DNA from: Lysobacterales bacterium
Lineage (GTDB): Bacteria; Pseudomonadota; Gammaproteobacteria; Xanthomonadales; Rhodanobacteraceae
Length of the DNA: 64,000 nt
Direction of reading: 5' to 3'
Assembly (NCBI GenBank): GCA_021324945.1
Contig: JAJPID010000047.1
Location: forward strand, 62,001-126,000
Shown: positions 29,611 to 38,763 of the stretch, one piece after another
Layout: each line of letters starts with the position of its first letter
How positions within the stretch are numbered: position 1 is the first letter of the stretch
The notes under the pieces: generated by a model
Told to the model about the DNA's origin: nothing
Seen by the model: only the letters and a program-made list of their open reading frames with translations
The model's database searches: none
Position numbers and translations under genes: made by a program

Positions 29611-29874
29611 CTACTGCGCGGCTTCCAGCTTGCGCACCAACTCGACATATTTTTGCCGTGCTTCATCGGTTGGCATGCCGCGCAATTGCGACCATGCCTC
29701 GTACTTGGCGGTGCCGACGAAGTCGAAGAAGCCGGGCTTCGGCCCGCAGACATCGCCGGCGGAACCCTGCTTGTAGAGCGCATACAGTTTCAGCAGGGTG
29801 TCGTTGTCGGGGCGTTTGGCAAGCTGCTTGACGTCGATCGCCGCCTGCTCGAATTCGGAAGGGATATCGGACAT
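29611..29874 (-). CDS. Acyl-CoA-binding protein
   Basis: Four-helix acyl-CoA-binding protein, 87 residues, the standard size. Recognised by FEQAAIDVKQL, the LLKLYALYKQGSAGD segment that contacts the CoA adenine and phosphate, and KYEAWSQLRGM. It should bind long-chain acyl-CoA in the cytoplasm, buffering or carrying it. The family is mainly eukaryotic but occurs in some proteobacteria. It is followed upstream on the same strand by a phasin-like gene, which would suit a lipid or polyhydroxyalkanoate theme. Confidence 0.93.
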   Translation of the reverse strand: MSDIPSEFEQAAIDVKQLAKRPDNDTLLKLYALYKQGSAGDVCGPKPGFFDFVGTAKYEAWSQLRGMPTDEARQKYVELVRKLEAAQ

Positions 29875-29929
29875 CTCGCCACGCTTGCTGCGGAGGACGG
29901 GAAATTGTCAGACAGCCGCGCGTGCGCGG

Positions 29930-30397
29930 TCAAACGTCTTGCGGCCGAGTCTTCGCCGCGCGCTTGCGCGGCGCGGCCTGGCTGGCGCGCACTTCGCGGG
30001 TCAGTTCATCCAGCCGCTCGTGCAGGCGCTGAATGTCCTCGCGCGTGGGCATCAGCATGCGCCGCGCCGCGCGCGCGATGCGTTCGTCGAACGTCTGTTC
30101 GATCTTGTTGAATGCCTCACTGGTGCGTTGACGCGCGGTTTCGATCCATGGCTCGGCCTTGCGTCGTGCTTCCTCGAATTGCGTCTGGGTATAGGCGCGC
30201 GTTTTCTCCTGTGCGCGCGCGCCTTCCTCGACCAGCGTTTCGAAAAACCGGCCGCCTTCCTTCTGCGCTTTCGCGAATGCACCCAGACCCGCCAGCCAGA
30301 TCTGCTGCGCGGAATCGACCATCGCGCGGCCAAAGACGCGCGCCTGTTCGGTGCTCTTGCTGCCGGGTTTGCGGGAGCCTTTGGGTTCGGTGGCCAT
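29930..30397 (-). CDS. Phasin family (polyhydroxyalkanoate granule-associated) protein
   Basis: 155 residues, almost entirely helical, with LAGLGAFAKAQKEGGRFFETLVEEG (residues about 35-60) typical of the PhaF/PhaI-type phasin domain. A coiled coil follows, then a basic Ala/Lys tail (APRKRAAKTR). Such proteins coat polyhydroxyalkanoate granules or bind DNA through the tail. No PHA synthase is in the window, so granule function is an inference. The ATG at 30397 is chosen because GAGG stands upstream; the frame remains open further but without a good start. Confidence 0.88.
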   Translation of the reverse strand: MATEPKGSRKPGSKSTEQARVFGRAMVDSAQQIWLAGLGAFAKAQKEGGRFFETLVEEGARAQEKTRAYTQTQFEEARRKAEPWIETARQRTSEAFNKIEQTFDERIARAARRMLMPTREDIQRLHERLDELTREVRASQAAPRKRAAKTRPQDV

Positions 30398-30459
30398 GGT
30401 GCATTCCTCGCTGTCGTCATCCTTCGGAGTGGAAACGATACGCCGATCGCGCGGCGAAT

Positions 30460-31170
30460 TCATGCCAGTTCGCAGACGCGCGCGAATGGCAGCCGCCATT
30501 CGGCTGGCCCCGGCTGCACGACCAGCGCGCGCCATTGCCGCAGGAATTCCGCGCGAGGCAACATGATTGCGCCCATGCGCAACAGGTGCGGATTGGACAC
30601 CTGCGCGTCGAAAAATGGAAAACCCCAGCCATGTAGCGTGCGACTCAGCGCGATCATCGCAATCTTGGATGCATCGTCCGCGCGCGAGAACATCGACTCG
30701 GCGCTGAAAGCGCGGCCGATGTTCACGCCATAGATCCCGCCGATCAATTCGTCTGCGTCCCAAACTTCCAGGGAGTGCGCGTGCCCCAGCCGATGCAGTC
30801 GTGTATAGACATCGATCATTTCCGGCGTGATCCAGGTTCCGGAGTCCGTGTGGCGCGGCGCAGCGCAGGCGTGCACCACTTCATCGAATGCTCGGTCGAT
30901 GCTCAAGGTCCAGCGCGAGCGGCGGAGCACGCGCTGCAGACGCCGCGACGCGTGCACGGTGTGGAACACGCAACGCGGGTCAGGCGACCACCACAGCAGC
31001 GGGTCACCATCGCTGAACCACGGAAAGATGCCGCGCGCGTATGCCGCGAGCAGGCGCGCCGGCGACAGGTCGCCGCCGAAAGCGAGCAAGCCATTGGGAT
31101 CGCGCAACGCGAGCGCGGGATCGGGAAAATCCTCGGGCGCCGTGCCATCCAGTTGCATGATGCGGATCAA
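30460..31170 (-). CDS. aat: Leucyl/phenylalanyl-tRNA--protein transferase
   Basis: Transfers Leu or Phe from tRNA to N-terminal Arg or Lys of proteins, creating N-degrons for ClpAP; 236 residues. Highly conserved text includes DPNGLLAFGGDLSPARLL, ARGIFPWFSDGDPLLWWSPDPR, the EVWDADELIGGIYGV core and GRAFSAESMFS. The start is taken at a TTG (31170) that overlaps the upstream stop codon as TTGA and has GAGG seven bases before it. An ATG four codons later (31158) is the alternative. Confidence 0.94.
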   Translation of the reverse strand: MIRIMQLDGTAPEDFPDPALALRDPNGLLAFGGDLSPARLLAAYARGIFPWFSDGDPLLWWSPDPRCVFHTVHASRRLQRVLRRSRWTLSIDRAFDEVVHACAAPRHTDSGTWITPEMIDVYTRLHRLGHAHSLEVWDADELIGGIYGVNIGRAFSAESMFSRADDASKIAMIALSRTLHGWGFPFFDAQVSNPHLLRMGAIMLPRAEFLRQWRALVVQPGPAEWRLPFARVCELA

Positions 31171-32342
31171 GCGTGCGCCTCGCGTTGAGCAAAAGGTGAG
31201 TGCTGCAATAATTCCTCACCATAGCTTTCCATCATCGTCGCTTCACGCTGCAATACCGAACGCAGAGCATCGCGAAAACGTACATCCGCGATGTAATGCC
31301 GCGAATGCGTGCGCACCGGCAGGAATCCGCGCGAGAGCTTGTGCTCGCCCTGTGCACCGGGTTCGAAGCGCGTCAAGCCTGCGGAGAGGCAGTATTCGAT
31401 ACCTTGGTAGTAGCACAATTCGAAATGCAATCCGGGCACCTGTTCCCGCGCGCCCCAGTAGCGGCCATACAAAGCGGTGTTGGATGAGAGAAACAGCGCG
31501 CCGGCGATGATGCGGCCGTTGCGATATGCGAAGGCGACGTGCGAGCGGGAGGGAAACGCGCGCCCGAGATGCCGGAAGAACTCGCGCGTCAGCGTCGGAG
31601 TGTTGCCTTTCTGGTCGAACGTGGCGAGATACAGATCGTGCATCGCGTGCCATTCGTCATCGGAAAGCGAACCGCCGTCGCGAAATTCGCTGACGATGCC
31701 CGCGCGCGCGACCTGCGCGCGTTCGTGACGGAGCGCCTTGCGTCGCTTGTGGTTCAGCGCGTCGAGAAAATCTGCGAAATCACGCCAGCCGCGATCATTG
31801 CGCCAGTGAAACTGCCAGTCGAAGCGAGGCAGCCAGCGTTCGTCGAATGCCTCCAGCTCATCTTCCGGCAAGAAATTCACGTGGGCGGACGAGAGTTGTA
31901 GCTCGTCCGTGAGTTGCACGAGGGCATCGGCAAGAATCTTGCGGCGCGCCGCCGTTTCAGCATCGTCGCCCGCCAGCAATCGCGGCCCGCAGACCGGCGA
32001 ATACGGCACCGCGCACAACAGCTTCGGATAGTAGTCGCGACCGGCACGCTGCCACGCGTGCGCCCAAGACCAGTCGAAGACGTATTCGCCGTGCGAGTTG
32101 CCCTTTAGGTACAGCGGCAGCGCGCCGATCAAGGCATCGCCATCGTGCAGGGTCAAATGCCGCGCGCGCCAGCCGAGGGCGGCGCGGATGCAGCCGTGTC
32201 GTTCGAGCCCGGAAAGAAACGCATGCGAGACGAAAGGATTTTCATCCGCGGCGAGCGCCCCCCACTCGCCGGCGTTCAGCTCGTCGAGTGAATGGTGCGT
32301 CCGCAGGCGCAGAAGCCTTTTGCCGCTGCCGTTCCTGCGCAC
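31167..32342 (-). CDS. DUF482/FemAB-like GNAT-fold N-acyltransferase
   Basis: 391 residues matching the DUF482 family, proteins of GNAT/FemAB-like fold with unknown substrate. Seen are NPFVSHAFLSGLERHG near the N-terminus, the YVFDWSWAHAWQRAGRDYYPKLL block, PVCGPRLL, and the C-terminal catalytic-like region FEPGAQGEHKLSRGF with SRHYIAD. The only start found is GTG at 32342. The gene overlaps aat by 4 bp and lies 22 bp after slp, suggesting one transcript. What is acylated is not known. Confidence 0.88.
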   Translation of the reverse strand: MRRNGSGKRLLRLRTHHSLDELNAGEWGALAADENPFVSHAFLSGLERHGCIRAALGWRARHLTLHDGDALIGALPLYLKGNSHGEYVFDWSWAHAWQRAGRDYYPKLLCAVPYSPVCGPRLLAGDDAETAARRKILADALVQLTDELQLSSAHVNFLPEDELEAFDERWLPRFDWQFHWRNDRGWRDFADFLDALNHKRRKALRHERAQVARAGIVSEFRDGGSLSDDEWHAMHDLYLATFDQKGNTPTLTREFFRHLGRAFPSRSHVAFAYRNGRIIAGALFLSSNTALYGRYWGAREQVPGLHFELCYYQGIEYCLSAGLTRFEPGAQGEHKLSRGFLPVRTHSRHYIADVRFRDALRSVLQREATMMESYGEELLQHSPFAQREAHA

Positions 32343-32364
32343 GAATTCGATGCGAACGGTCGCT

Positions 32365-32961
32365 TCAGTGCCCCGAGTTTGGCGGCGGCGGTGGCGGCGG
32401 GCGATGACCGTGCACCACGATCACCGGCGGCGGATAGAACCACGGACCGCCGCAACCCCACGGGCTCCAGAACGGGTCGCAGAAGAACGGATCGTAATAG
32501 GGATACGGTCCGGCCGCGTACACAGACCGCTTCGGCCACAGATACACCACGTCGGCATCCACGCGCGGATAGGTGTAATCGTAGTCGCCGATCTTGCGTG
32601 TTTCGGTACCGTCCAGCGTGCCGGTGACTGTCACTTCCTTGCCCTTGGAGTACACCTCCGGATCATAGAAACCCTGCTTGCAGGCTACGAAGCGGCCGTT
32701 GCTCTGTTCGTCCCATTCGGGACGCGTTTGCGAATCGAGCGGCTGGGCCAGCACGAAGAAGCAGGTCTGCGCTTCCTGCGGTTCGGTGTCGATGATGCGG
32801 CCGCCCCAACGCACGCGTGTACCTTGGGCGGCACCGCCGCGCGCAGTGTTCGGGGTCACGGCGGAATAGGTGCCTGCCAGTTGCTGCGGCACCGTGGCGC
32901 ATGCGCTGAGCCCAAGGGTGAGCACAGTGGAAACGAGCAGAGTTGGAATCCGTCGTGACAT
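32365..32961 (-). CDS. slp: Slp family outer-membrane lipoprotein
   Basis: 198-residue lipoprotein. The signal peptide ends in lipobox LSAC and is followed by ATVPQ. The body contains RVRWGGRIIDTEPQ, QTCFFVLAQPLDSQTRP and the KGKEVTVTGTLDGT strand, typical of the Slp (starvation lipoprotein) family. The C-terminus is rich in Pro, His and Gly and ends in a proline run. Ser after the lipobox Cys would not signal inner-membrane retention, and here residue +2 is Ala, consistent with the outer membrane. The ATG at 32961 is preferred to one four codons upstream. Confidence 0.92.
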   Translation of the reverse strand: MSRRIPTLLVSTVLTLGLSACATVPQQLAGTYSAVTPNTARGGAAQGTRVRWGGRIIDTEPQEAQTCFFVLAQPLDSQTRPEWDEQSNGRFVACKQGFYDPEVYSKGKEVTVTGTLDGTETRKIGDYDYTYPRVDADVVYLWPKRSVYAAGPYPYYDPFFCDPFWSPWGCGGPWFYPPPVIVVHGHRPPPPPPPNSGH

Positions 32962-33061
32962 GTCTTGCCTCACAATGCGCTCGCTGCGCTTGACGCCATG
33001 GTAGAAACGCTAGATCCGTCCAGGACCGTTCTTCGTTCGCCGTCCTTGGCTCACCTTACAT

Positions 33062-35074
33062 CTATTTGACCACGCCTTGCGGCCTGAAATTGCGTACTGC
33101 GCGTGAATAAGCGCGCACCGGTTCAGCCGGCGGTGTGGCATAGCCGTAACGCAACTGCAGGTAGGTGCGCGCCAGCGCGGCAAGTTCGGGACGGCTGCCC
33201 GGCAGCGCCAGCATGCAGCGCGCGAAAAAGTCGCGTGGTCCCTCCTGCGGCTGACGCGACAGCCCGTGCTTCCCGAGTTTTTCCTGCAGCCGACGTTGCG
33301 CGGCATCCAGCGCATCACGCGGTTTGCCGCTTGGCTTGTGCAGCGCGACCAGCAAGCCCAAGCTCAGCATCACCACGATTCCGGTGGCCAGACCGACCGC
33401 CAGTTCTTCCCATTCCAGGTGCGGAATGCCGAACGGTGTGAACATCGTGCTTTGACGCAGCGCGTCAAAACCGATAACGCTGCGGTCCCACAACCGGTTG
33501 ACCACGTCGAACCGGTCGCTCCAGACCAGCCACCAGGCAGTTTCGCCGCTGCTGCCGCCATTTGCCGTTCCCGCGAACAGCGTGCGCCGCACCATCGCGG
33601 TTGGATCCACGCGCACCCAGCCGCGGCCCGACAACCAGACCTCATCCCAGGCGTGCGCTTCAGACTGGCGCACAAGCAGGTAATGCGCGTAGCCGTTCCA
33701 ATAGCCGCCGTGATAACCGGCGACCACGCGTGCGGGCACACCGGCGGCGCGCATCAGGAAAGCGAACGCGCTGGCGTAGTGTTCGCAGTAACCCTGCTTC
33801 GTGCCAAACAGGAAGTCGTCGACGCTGTCGCGGCCGAGCGGCGGCGCAGCAAGGTTGTAGGCGAAACCGCCGTTGCGGAACAGATCCAGCGCCGCGCGCG
33901 CGATCGCCGCGTCGTCCCGCCCGAAGCGCGCGCGCCAGGAGCGCGCCAGCGCGACCGCGCGCGGATCGTAATCCGCCGGCAATTGCAGCGCAGCACGTTC
34001 GAGCGCCGGATCGATTTGCGGTGCCAGCACGTAATTTGTCGCCGAAGTGACTTCGTAGCGAGCGGTTTCATCCACCGGACGGCTGCGGTCCAGCGTGCGG
34101 TCGGCACCCAATCGCGCGCCGTCGGATGCCTGTATCGGCACGTCCAGCGCGAACAGCCAGCGCCGGCGCGTCGGTTCGAGCGTGACTTCGTAGTGCGTCA
34201 ATCCACCACGCAGAGTCAAGGCTTGTGGCCCCTGGTTGCGGATGCCGGTCACGCCGCGTGACCAGGCGCGGCCGTCGAAGTACCACAGCACGAGGCCGCG
34301 GAAATAAAGTTGACTCATCGGCGGTGGCGCGTCATCGAAGCCGATCCGCATCGCCGGACTGTCGTCGATCAGCAGATCCCGCATGTCGCCCGGCGACATG
34401 CGATCGCTGATGCCCGTACGCGCCACATCCGCGCCGGGCGCCCCCCATAACGGCGCGGACAGCCGCGGTACGAATACGAACGCCAGCAGCGCCAGCGGCG
34501 AAGAGGCCAGCAACAATCCGGCAGCAGGCTTGAACAGACCAAGCGTGCGGCGTTGCGGCGCGTCGGCTTGCAATGCGCGCAGCGTGGCGAGGCCCGGCAG
34601 CAGCGCAAGGACAACCAACAGGCTCATCGCCAGCGTCTGCGTAAACAGCAACGCACTCATCAGAATGAAAAAGCTGAAGCCGACCGTCATGCGCGCGTCG
34701 CGTTCGCGTTCACTCTCCAGCAGTTTCAACACCAGCAACCCCATCGCCAGTGCCGTTCCCGGTGCGCGCCCGAACGGTGTGTGATAACTGGCGACGATCG
34801 CCAGTGACAGCGCGATCAAAAGCGCGAAGCGCGCCAGCGCAGGGATGTGGCCGCGACGGGTGCGCCACTGCAGCCAGCGCAGCGACATCAGCGCGCCCAG
34901 CGCCGCACCGAGCCACGCCGGCATGTGCGGCAGGTGCACGGCCAGCGTGCAGGCGACCGTGAGGCACAACAAATCGAACGCGCGCGCATCCAGCGTCGAA
35001 GAGCTTGCCGAAGCTTGCTCTTGAGAGAAGTACGGCCAAGGAGGGCCGCTTTCATTAAGCAGGGAAGCGCTCAC
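33062..35074 (-). CDS. tgpA: TgpA-type membrane transglutaminase-like protein (DUF3488)
   Basis: 670 residues. Several N-terminal membrane helices (about residues 35-205) precede a periplasmic transglutaminase-like domain and a last helix near 555. The catalytic triad is complete: Cys430 in KQGYCEHYASAF, His474 in AHAWDEVW and Asp490 in RVDPTA. It is the third gene of a moxR-DUF58-tgpA operon, overlapping the DUF58 gene by GTGA. Residues about 8-18 (ESGPPWPYFSQ) are encoded by a dispersed palindromic repeat, so the N-terminus has absorbed repeat DNA or the true start is further in. Confidence 0.93.
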   Translation of the reverse strand: MSASLLNESGPPWPYFSQEQASASSSTLDARAFDLLCLTVACTLAVHLPHMPAWLGAALGALMSLRWLQWRTRRGHIPALARFALLIALSLAIVASYHTPFGRAPGTALAMGLLVLKLLESERERDARMTVGFSFFILMSALLFTQTLAMSLLVVLALLPGLATLRALQADAPQRRTLGLFKPAAGLLLASSPLALLAFVFVPRLSAPLWGAPGADVARTGISDRMSPGDMRDLLIDDSPAMRIGFDDAPPPMSQLYFRGLVLWYFDGRAWSRGVTGIRNQGPQALTLRGGLTHYEVTLEPTRRRWLFALDVPIQASDGARLGADRTLDRSRPVDETARYEVTSATNYVLAPQIDPALERAALQLPADYDPRAVALARSWRARFGRDDAAIARAALDLFRNGGFAYNLAAPPLGRDSVDDFLFGTKQGYCEHYASAFAFLMRAAGVPARVVAGYHGGYWNGYAHYLLVRQSEAHAWDEVWLSGRGWVRVDPTAMVRRTLFAGTANGGSSGETAWWLVWSDRFDVVNRLWDRSVIGFDALRQSTMFTPFGIPHLEWEELAVGLATGIVVMLSLGLLVALHKPSGKPRDALDAAQRRLQEKLGKHGLSRQPQEGPRDFFARCMLALPGSRPELAALARTYLQLRYGYATPPAEPVRAYSRAVRNFRPQGVVK
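35028..35052. repeat. 25-bp palindromic element, copy 2, inside tgpA
   Basis: Identical at 23 of 25 positions to 18440-18464 (arms around CGGCCA and GGGCCG, loop AGGA). It lies within the first 20 codons of the tgpA reading frame on the minus strand. Confidence 0.7.
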
Positions 35075-36015
35075 AGCAACGCCAATGCCGTCATGCAGCG
35101 GTGGTAATGCGCGTGATCCGCGGCCGGACCGATCGCGCGCGCATCTTCCAGCACCAGCGTCCAGGTGCGGCCCGCAGCGTGGGCTTCGTGCACCCAGCCC
35201 GCCAGCCGGCCGATCCGCGTTTCACGATCCACACCATGCAACATGTTCCATTCGAAGCGCTGCGGTGCGTCGTCCGCCGCGCCATCCAGTTCGCGGATCA
35301 ACAGACGATCATGACGCGCGCTGGCTTTCCAGGCCACGCGTTTCAGCGGATCGCCGAAGCGGTATTCGCGCAGTTGCGCATAGTCCTCCTCGCCGCGTTC
35401 GCGCCGCTTTGCGTCTTCTGCGCCGGGTGGCGCGGGCGGCCCATGCAGCGGCCGCGGATACACCAGCACGTCCTGCTCCGGCGCAATCCAGCTCCAGGCA
35501 CGGAACAGTCCGAACGGCTGCGTGCTGGAGATGCGCATGCGCAGCACGCGCATCCAGCCGCGACGTTCGGTCGGCATTCCGACAGTCGTTTCCCCGCCGC
35601 GTCCATCGAGCGAAAACGAGAATGCCTCACCGTCAATATCGATGCGCAGCGCGTACCGCGGACGGCCATCGATGTCGAATTGCAGATGCAGCGGCAGCAG
35701 GTCGCCCGCGCAGGCCGGGTCGGCGCGCAACTGCGTCAGCCGTAACCCGTTCAGTCCGCGGAACGCGACCAGCATGCTGTTGACCACCGCCGCACCCAAC
35801 AGGCAGGTCAGCAACAGCGCGGCATTGTTTTGGTAATTCAACGCACCCAGCAGCATCACCAGCAGCAGCAGGGCGAAGCCGAAACCGGAGCGCGTCGGCA
35901 GGATGTAGATGCGACGGCGGTGCAGACGGATGGGTAATGCTTCCGGCGCTCGCGCGCGGGTCAGTGACGGCAACCGCCGTTCGGCGCGCGCGATCAGCGC
36001 CTGCGCAAAAGCCAT
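35071..36015 (-). CDS. DUF58 domain-containing protein
   Basis: 314 residues. Two adjacent membrane helices near the N-terminus (FGFALLLLVMLLGALNY and NAALLLTCLLGAAVVNSMLV) are followed by a beta-rich cytoplasmic part. The DUF58 core is GEEDYAQLREYRFGDPLKRVAWKASARHDRLLIREL. Partner of MoxR ATPases in many bacteria; the trio with MoxR and TgpA is thought to act in envelope maintenance, with DUF58 supplying a vWA-like scaffold. It starts 2 bp after moxR and overlaps tgpA. Confidence 0.92.
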   Translation of the reverse strand: MAFAQALIARAERRLPSLTRARAPEALPIRLHRRRIYILPTRSGFGFALLLLVMLLGALNYQNNAALLLTCLLGAAVVNSMLVAFRGLNGLRLTQLRADPACAGDLLPLHLQFDIDGRPRYALRIDIDGEAFSFSLDGRGGETTVGMPTERRGWMRVLRMRISSTQPFGLFRAWSWIAPEQDVLVYPRPLHGPPAPPGAEDAKRRERGEEDYAQLREYRFGDPLKRVAWKASARHDRLLIRELDGAADDAPQRFEWNMLHGVDRETRIGRLAGWVHEAHAAGRTWTLVLEDARAIGPAADHAHYHRCMTALALL

Positions 36016-36017
36016 GC

Positions 36018-36983
36018 TTATTCCACCGCGGTTTCCGCCAGCAGCTTTCTCGCGAGCGCATCGCGATCGACACCGCGTGCGGGGACCAGCCGGTGCGCCG
36101 CCGCGGCGACGAACACGGCTTGCAGATCTTCTGGGATCACGTAAGCGCGATTTCCCAACAAGGCCCAGGCACGCGCGGCCGCCAGCAACGCCAGGCCCGC
36201 GCGCGGAGAGAGACCTACGCGCGCCTCCGGATGCCGGCGGCTGATCGCCAGCAGCGCTTGCAGATAGTCGAGCAGGGCAGGGCTGGCCAGCACCGAACGC
36301 GCCTGCGCACGCAGAAGTTCGATCTCCGCAACGCCCAGTGAAGGCGACAGCCGACCGATCAATTGCGGCCGATCCTCGCCCGTCAGCAACGCGCGCTCGG
36401 CGTCGGCATTGGGATAATCCAACGACAGACGCAACATGAAGCGGTCGAGCTGCGAATCCGGCAAAGGATAAGTGCCGGCGAGATCCTGCGGATTCTGAGT
36501 GGCGACGACGAAAAACGGTTGCGTCAGCGCACGGCTGACCCCGTCCACCGTGACTTGGCCTTCGGCCATCGCTTCCAGCAAGGCGCTCTGCGTCTTCGGC
36601 GTGGCGCGGTTGATCTCGTCCGCCAGCAGCAGTTGCGCGAACACCGGTCCGGGATGAAAGCGGAACGTGCCGGTTTCGCGTTCGTAGACGCTCACGCCGA
36701 TGATGTCCGACGGCAACAGATCCGACGTGAACTGGATGCGCTGGAACGCCAGACCGAGCGTTGCCGCGAGCGCGTGCGCCAGCGTGGTCTTGCCCACGCC
36801 CGGAACGTCTTCGACCAGCAGATGTCCGCCCGCGAGCAGGCAGGCGAATGCCAACCGCACCTGATGCGATTTGCCCAACAGGATGCTGTTGACTTGCGCC
36901 AGCGCCGAATCCAGCCGCTTGCGCAGATCCGGTTCGAGCTGCGCTTTGGCGGGTGCGTCGGGGTTGCTAACGGTGGTGTCCAT
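36018..36983 (-). CDS. MoxR family AAA+ ATPase
   Basis: 321-residue chaperone-like ATPase. Walker A is GVGKTT (62-67) in LVEDVPGVGKTTLAHAL, Walker B is LLADEINR, and the sensor 1 region reads FFVVATQNPQDLAGTYPLPDSQLDRFML. A winged-helix-like lid follows. MoxR proteins help assemble or activate partner proteins, here most likely the DUF58 and TgpA products encoded immediately downstream. The 62-bp gap to maf shows no clear promoter. Confidence 0.94.
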   Translation of the reverse strand: MDTTVSNPDAPAKAQLEPDLRKRLDSALAQVNSILLGKSHQVRLAFACLLAGGHLLVEDVPGVGKTTLAHALAATLGLAFQRIQFTSDLLPSDIIGVSVYERETGTFRFHPGPVFAQLLLADEINRATPKTQSALLEAMAEGQVTVDGVSRALTQPFFVVATQNPQDLAGTYPLPDSQLDRFMLRLSLDYPNADAERALLTGEDRPQLIGRLSPSLGVAEIELLRAQARSVLASPALLDYLQALLAISRRHPEARVGLSPRAGLALLAAARAWALLGNRAYVIPEDLQAVFVAAAAHRLVPARGVDRDALARKLLAETAVE

Positions 36984-37045
36984 CTATGCCGGTGATCTTG
37001 AAGGAGTCCAGTCTACGCGCGGTAACGTCGTTGTTGCGCGTTCGA

Positions 37046-37639
37046 TTACGGAAGGTTCAAGCCCGCCTCGCGCAGCAGCCGGGCCAGCGCGATCAGCGGC
37101 AGGCCGATCAGCGCGGTCGGGTCTTCGCTCTCGATTTTCTCGAACAGTGTGATGCCCAGCGCTTCGGACTTGAAACTGCCGGCGCAATCGAGCGGTTGCT
37201 CGCGTTCCAGATAGCGCTGGATTTCGCCGTCATCGAGTGGGCGGAAACGCACGCGCGTCAAATCCGCAAAGAGCGAGCGCCGGTCTGCGCGTCGCGTATC
37301 GATTACGCATACCGCCGTGTGGAAATGCACTTCGCGTCCGCTGCACGCGCGCAGTTGTTCGCGCGCCACCGCAAGTTTGCCCGGCTTGTGTAAGACGCGG
37401 CCGTTCAACTCGGCGACTTGATCCGAGCCGATCACCAGCGAATGATCACAACTGCCCGCGACCGCCGCGGCTTTTAACAGCGCGAGCCGTTCCGCCCGAC
37501 GCCGCGGTGTTTCTCCCGGGATCTCTGTTTCCTGTACTTGCGCTGCGGCCTGCTGAAATTCCGGAAGCAGCCGGCGCAGCAGTTCGGCGCGATAGCGCGA
37601 GGTGGAAGCGAGCACTACTCGCGCAGCGCCCGCATTCAT
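37046..37639 (-). CDS. Maf-family nucleotide pyrophosphatase (YceF-like)
   Basis: 197-residue Maf/ITPase-fold enzyme that hydrolyses non-canonical or modified NTPs to NMPs. The N-terminal signature VLASTSRYRAELLRRL (residues 8-23) and the Lys/Glu/Asp active-site segments IGSDQVAELNGRVLHKPG and CAGSFKSEALGITLFE are present. The SRYRAELL form and location opposite yceD-rpmF fit the YceF subgroup, which prefers m7GTP. It overlaps the next gene upstream by 4 bp. Confidence 0.93.
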   Translation of the reverse strand: MNAGAARVVLASTSRYRAELLRRLLPEFQQAAAQVQETEIPGETPRRRAERLALLKAAAVAGSCDHSLVIGSDQVAELNGRVLHKPGKLAVAREQLRACSGREVHFHTAVCVIDTRRADRRSLFADLTRVRFRPLDDGEIQRYLEREQPLDCAGSFKSEALGITLFEKIESEDPTALIGLPLIALARLLREAGLNLP

Positions 37640-38106
37640 CGCTGCGACAGATCCTCGATGCGCTCGCGCACCGCGCTCTCCAGCGCGCGCTGCGCCGAAT
37701 CCAGTGCCGCGAGTTGTTCGCTCAAGGTCGCGCGCGCCTTGTCCAGCGCCGCGACCGCTGCATCCAATTCGTGCTGGTTGGCGTCATCTGACTGGTCGCG
37801 CAACCACAGCCGGTGTTCCAGCAATTCCCGCAACGCCGCATCCACTGCCGTGCGCGCGTCGGCTTCACCCGCGGCGGGCACACCCGGTGCCACGTTCATG
37901 GAGGCGTGGGCGCGTTCCAGCCGTGCGCGGCATTCCTTCAAGTCGTGCTCCAGCGCGTCAGCACCGCGATAGAGGGCGCGCAAAGCGCGCCGCCGGCGCG
38001 ACTGCCGGCGCATTAACAGGATCACCGCAAGCAGCGCGACGATGAGCGCGGCGCCCGCGAGCGCGGGCAACTGAGCGAGGACGCGGGAATAGGGTTCTGG
38101 ATTCAC
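37636..38106 (-). CDS. Uncharacterised single-pass membrane protein with coiled coil
   Basis: About 156 residues; I do not recognise a family. A membrane helix (ALAGAALIVALLAVILL) near the N-terminus is followed by a strongly basic RRQSRRRR stretch and a long charged helical region that should form a coiled coil to the C-terminus. The orientation would put the coiled coil in the cytoplasm. GTG at 38106 is used; a TTG at 38133 is possible. It is coupled to maf by a 4-bp overlap. Function unknown. Confidence 0.75.
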   Translation of the reverse strand: MNPEPYSRVLAQLPALAGAALIVALLAVILLMRRQSRRRRALRALYRGADALEHDLKECRARLERAHASMNVAPGVPAAGEADARTAVDAALRELLEHRLWLRDQSDDANQHELDAAVAALDKARATLSEQLAALDSAQRALESAVRERIEDLSQR

Positions 38107-38113
38107 GGGAAAT

Positions 38114-38134
38114 CTTGACGGCCGTAGCGTCAAG
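38114..38134. repeat. Small inverted repeat upstream of yceD
   Basis: CTTGACG and CGTCAAG are perfect 7-bp arms around a 7-nt spacer, in the divergent gap between the coiled-coil gene and yceD. It overlaps the alternative start of the minus-strand gene. It might be an operator; nothing else supports that. Confidence 0.35.
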
Positions 38135-38177
38135 TCTGCACGATCCGGGCCAGCGTGTGTGCGGTGCCTTGTATAGA

Positions 38178-38206
38178 TGGACTTGCGCCGCGGTCCTGGT
38201 TAAAAT
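38178..38206 (+). promoter_or_regulatory. Candidate promoter of yceD-rpmF
   Basis: TGGACT (four of six to TTGACA), a 17-bp spacer and TAAAAT (five of six to TATAAT) end 10 bp before the yceD ATG. Transcription would start very near the start codon, leaving little or no leader. Confidence 0.45.
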
Positions 38207-38215
38207 CACGAGCTT

Positions 38216-38713
38216 ATGTCCGCGACACTGCCAGAACGCGTCGATGCCGGGCGCATGGTGGCGGCGCGGCGGGAGTTTCGCGGCAGCTTGGCCGTGGCGT
38301 CGCTGCCTCGGCTGGCAGACGTGCTCGCGGACGACCGGGGCCGGGTCGAATACGAACTGGAATTCGGCCGCGAAACCGGCGTGGCATTCGTGGCGCTGCG
38401 CGCGAGCGCGCGCCTGAATCTGGAATGCCAGCGCACGCTGGGAATCTTCCAGCATCCATTGGACGTGGATGTGCGGCTGGGCTTGATCGAGCACGAACGC
38501 GACGAGGCGGCGTTGCCGGCCGGTTATGAGCCGCTGCTGCTGGAAAACGGCACGTTGCAGCCGGCGCGGGTCATCGAGGACGAATTGCTACTGGCGTTGC
38601 CGGCATTTCCGGTGAAGCCCGGCAGCGAGGCGCTGCCGGAAGTACAAAATGAGGAAGCCGCACGCGAGGACAATCCGTTCGCCGTGCTGCGAGAATTGAA
38701 GCAGAGAAAGTAA
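38216..38713 (+). CDS. yceD: YceD family protein (DUF177), 23S rRNA accumulation
   Basis: 165 residues. The family hallmark is the C-terminal half with [18 protein letters not shown] (usually a CxRCL-type site), the [26 protein letters not shown] block and a closing [10 protein letters not shown]. YceD is required for normal 23S rRNA levels, and its gene is nearly always upstream of rpmF, as here (50 bp). It probably shares a promoter with rpmF. Confidence 0.92.
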   Translation: MSATLPERVDAGRMVAARREFRGSLAVASLPRLADVLADDRGRVEYELEFGRETGVAFVALRASARLNLECQRTLGIFQHPLDVDVRLGLIEHERDEAALPAGYEPLLLENGTLQPARVIEDELLLALPAFPVKPGSEALPEVQNEEAAREDNPFAVLRELKQRK

Positions 38714-38763
38714 TCGCGGCGTTCGCCGTGTGTGTTGAGAATTTCAGGACCGGAGTAGCCGTC

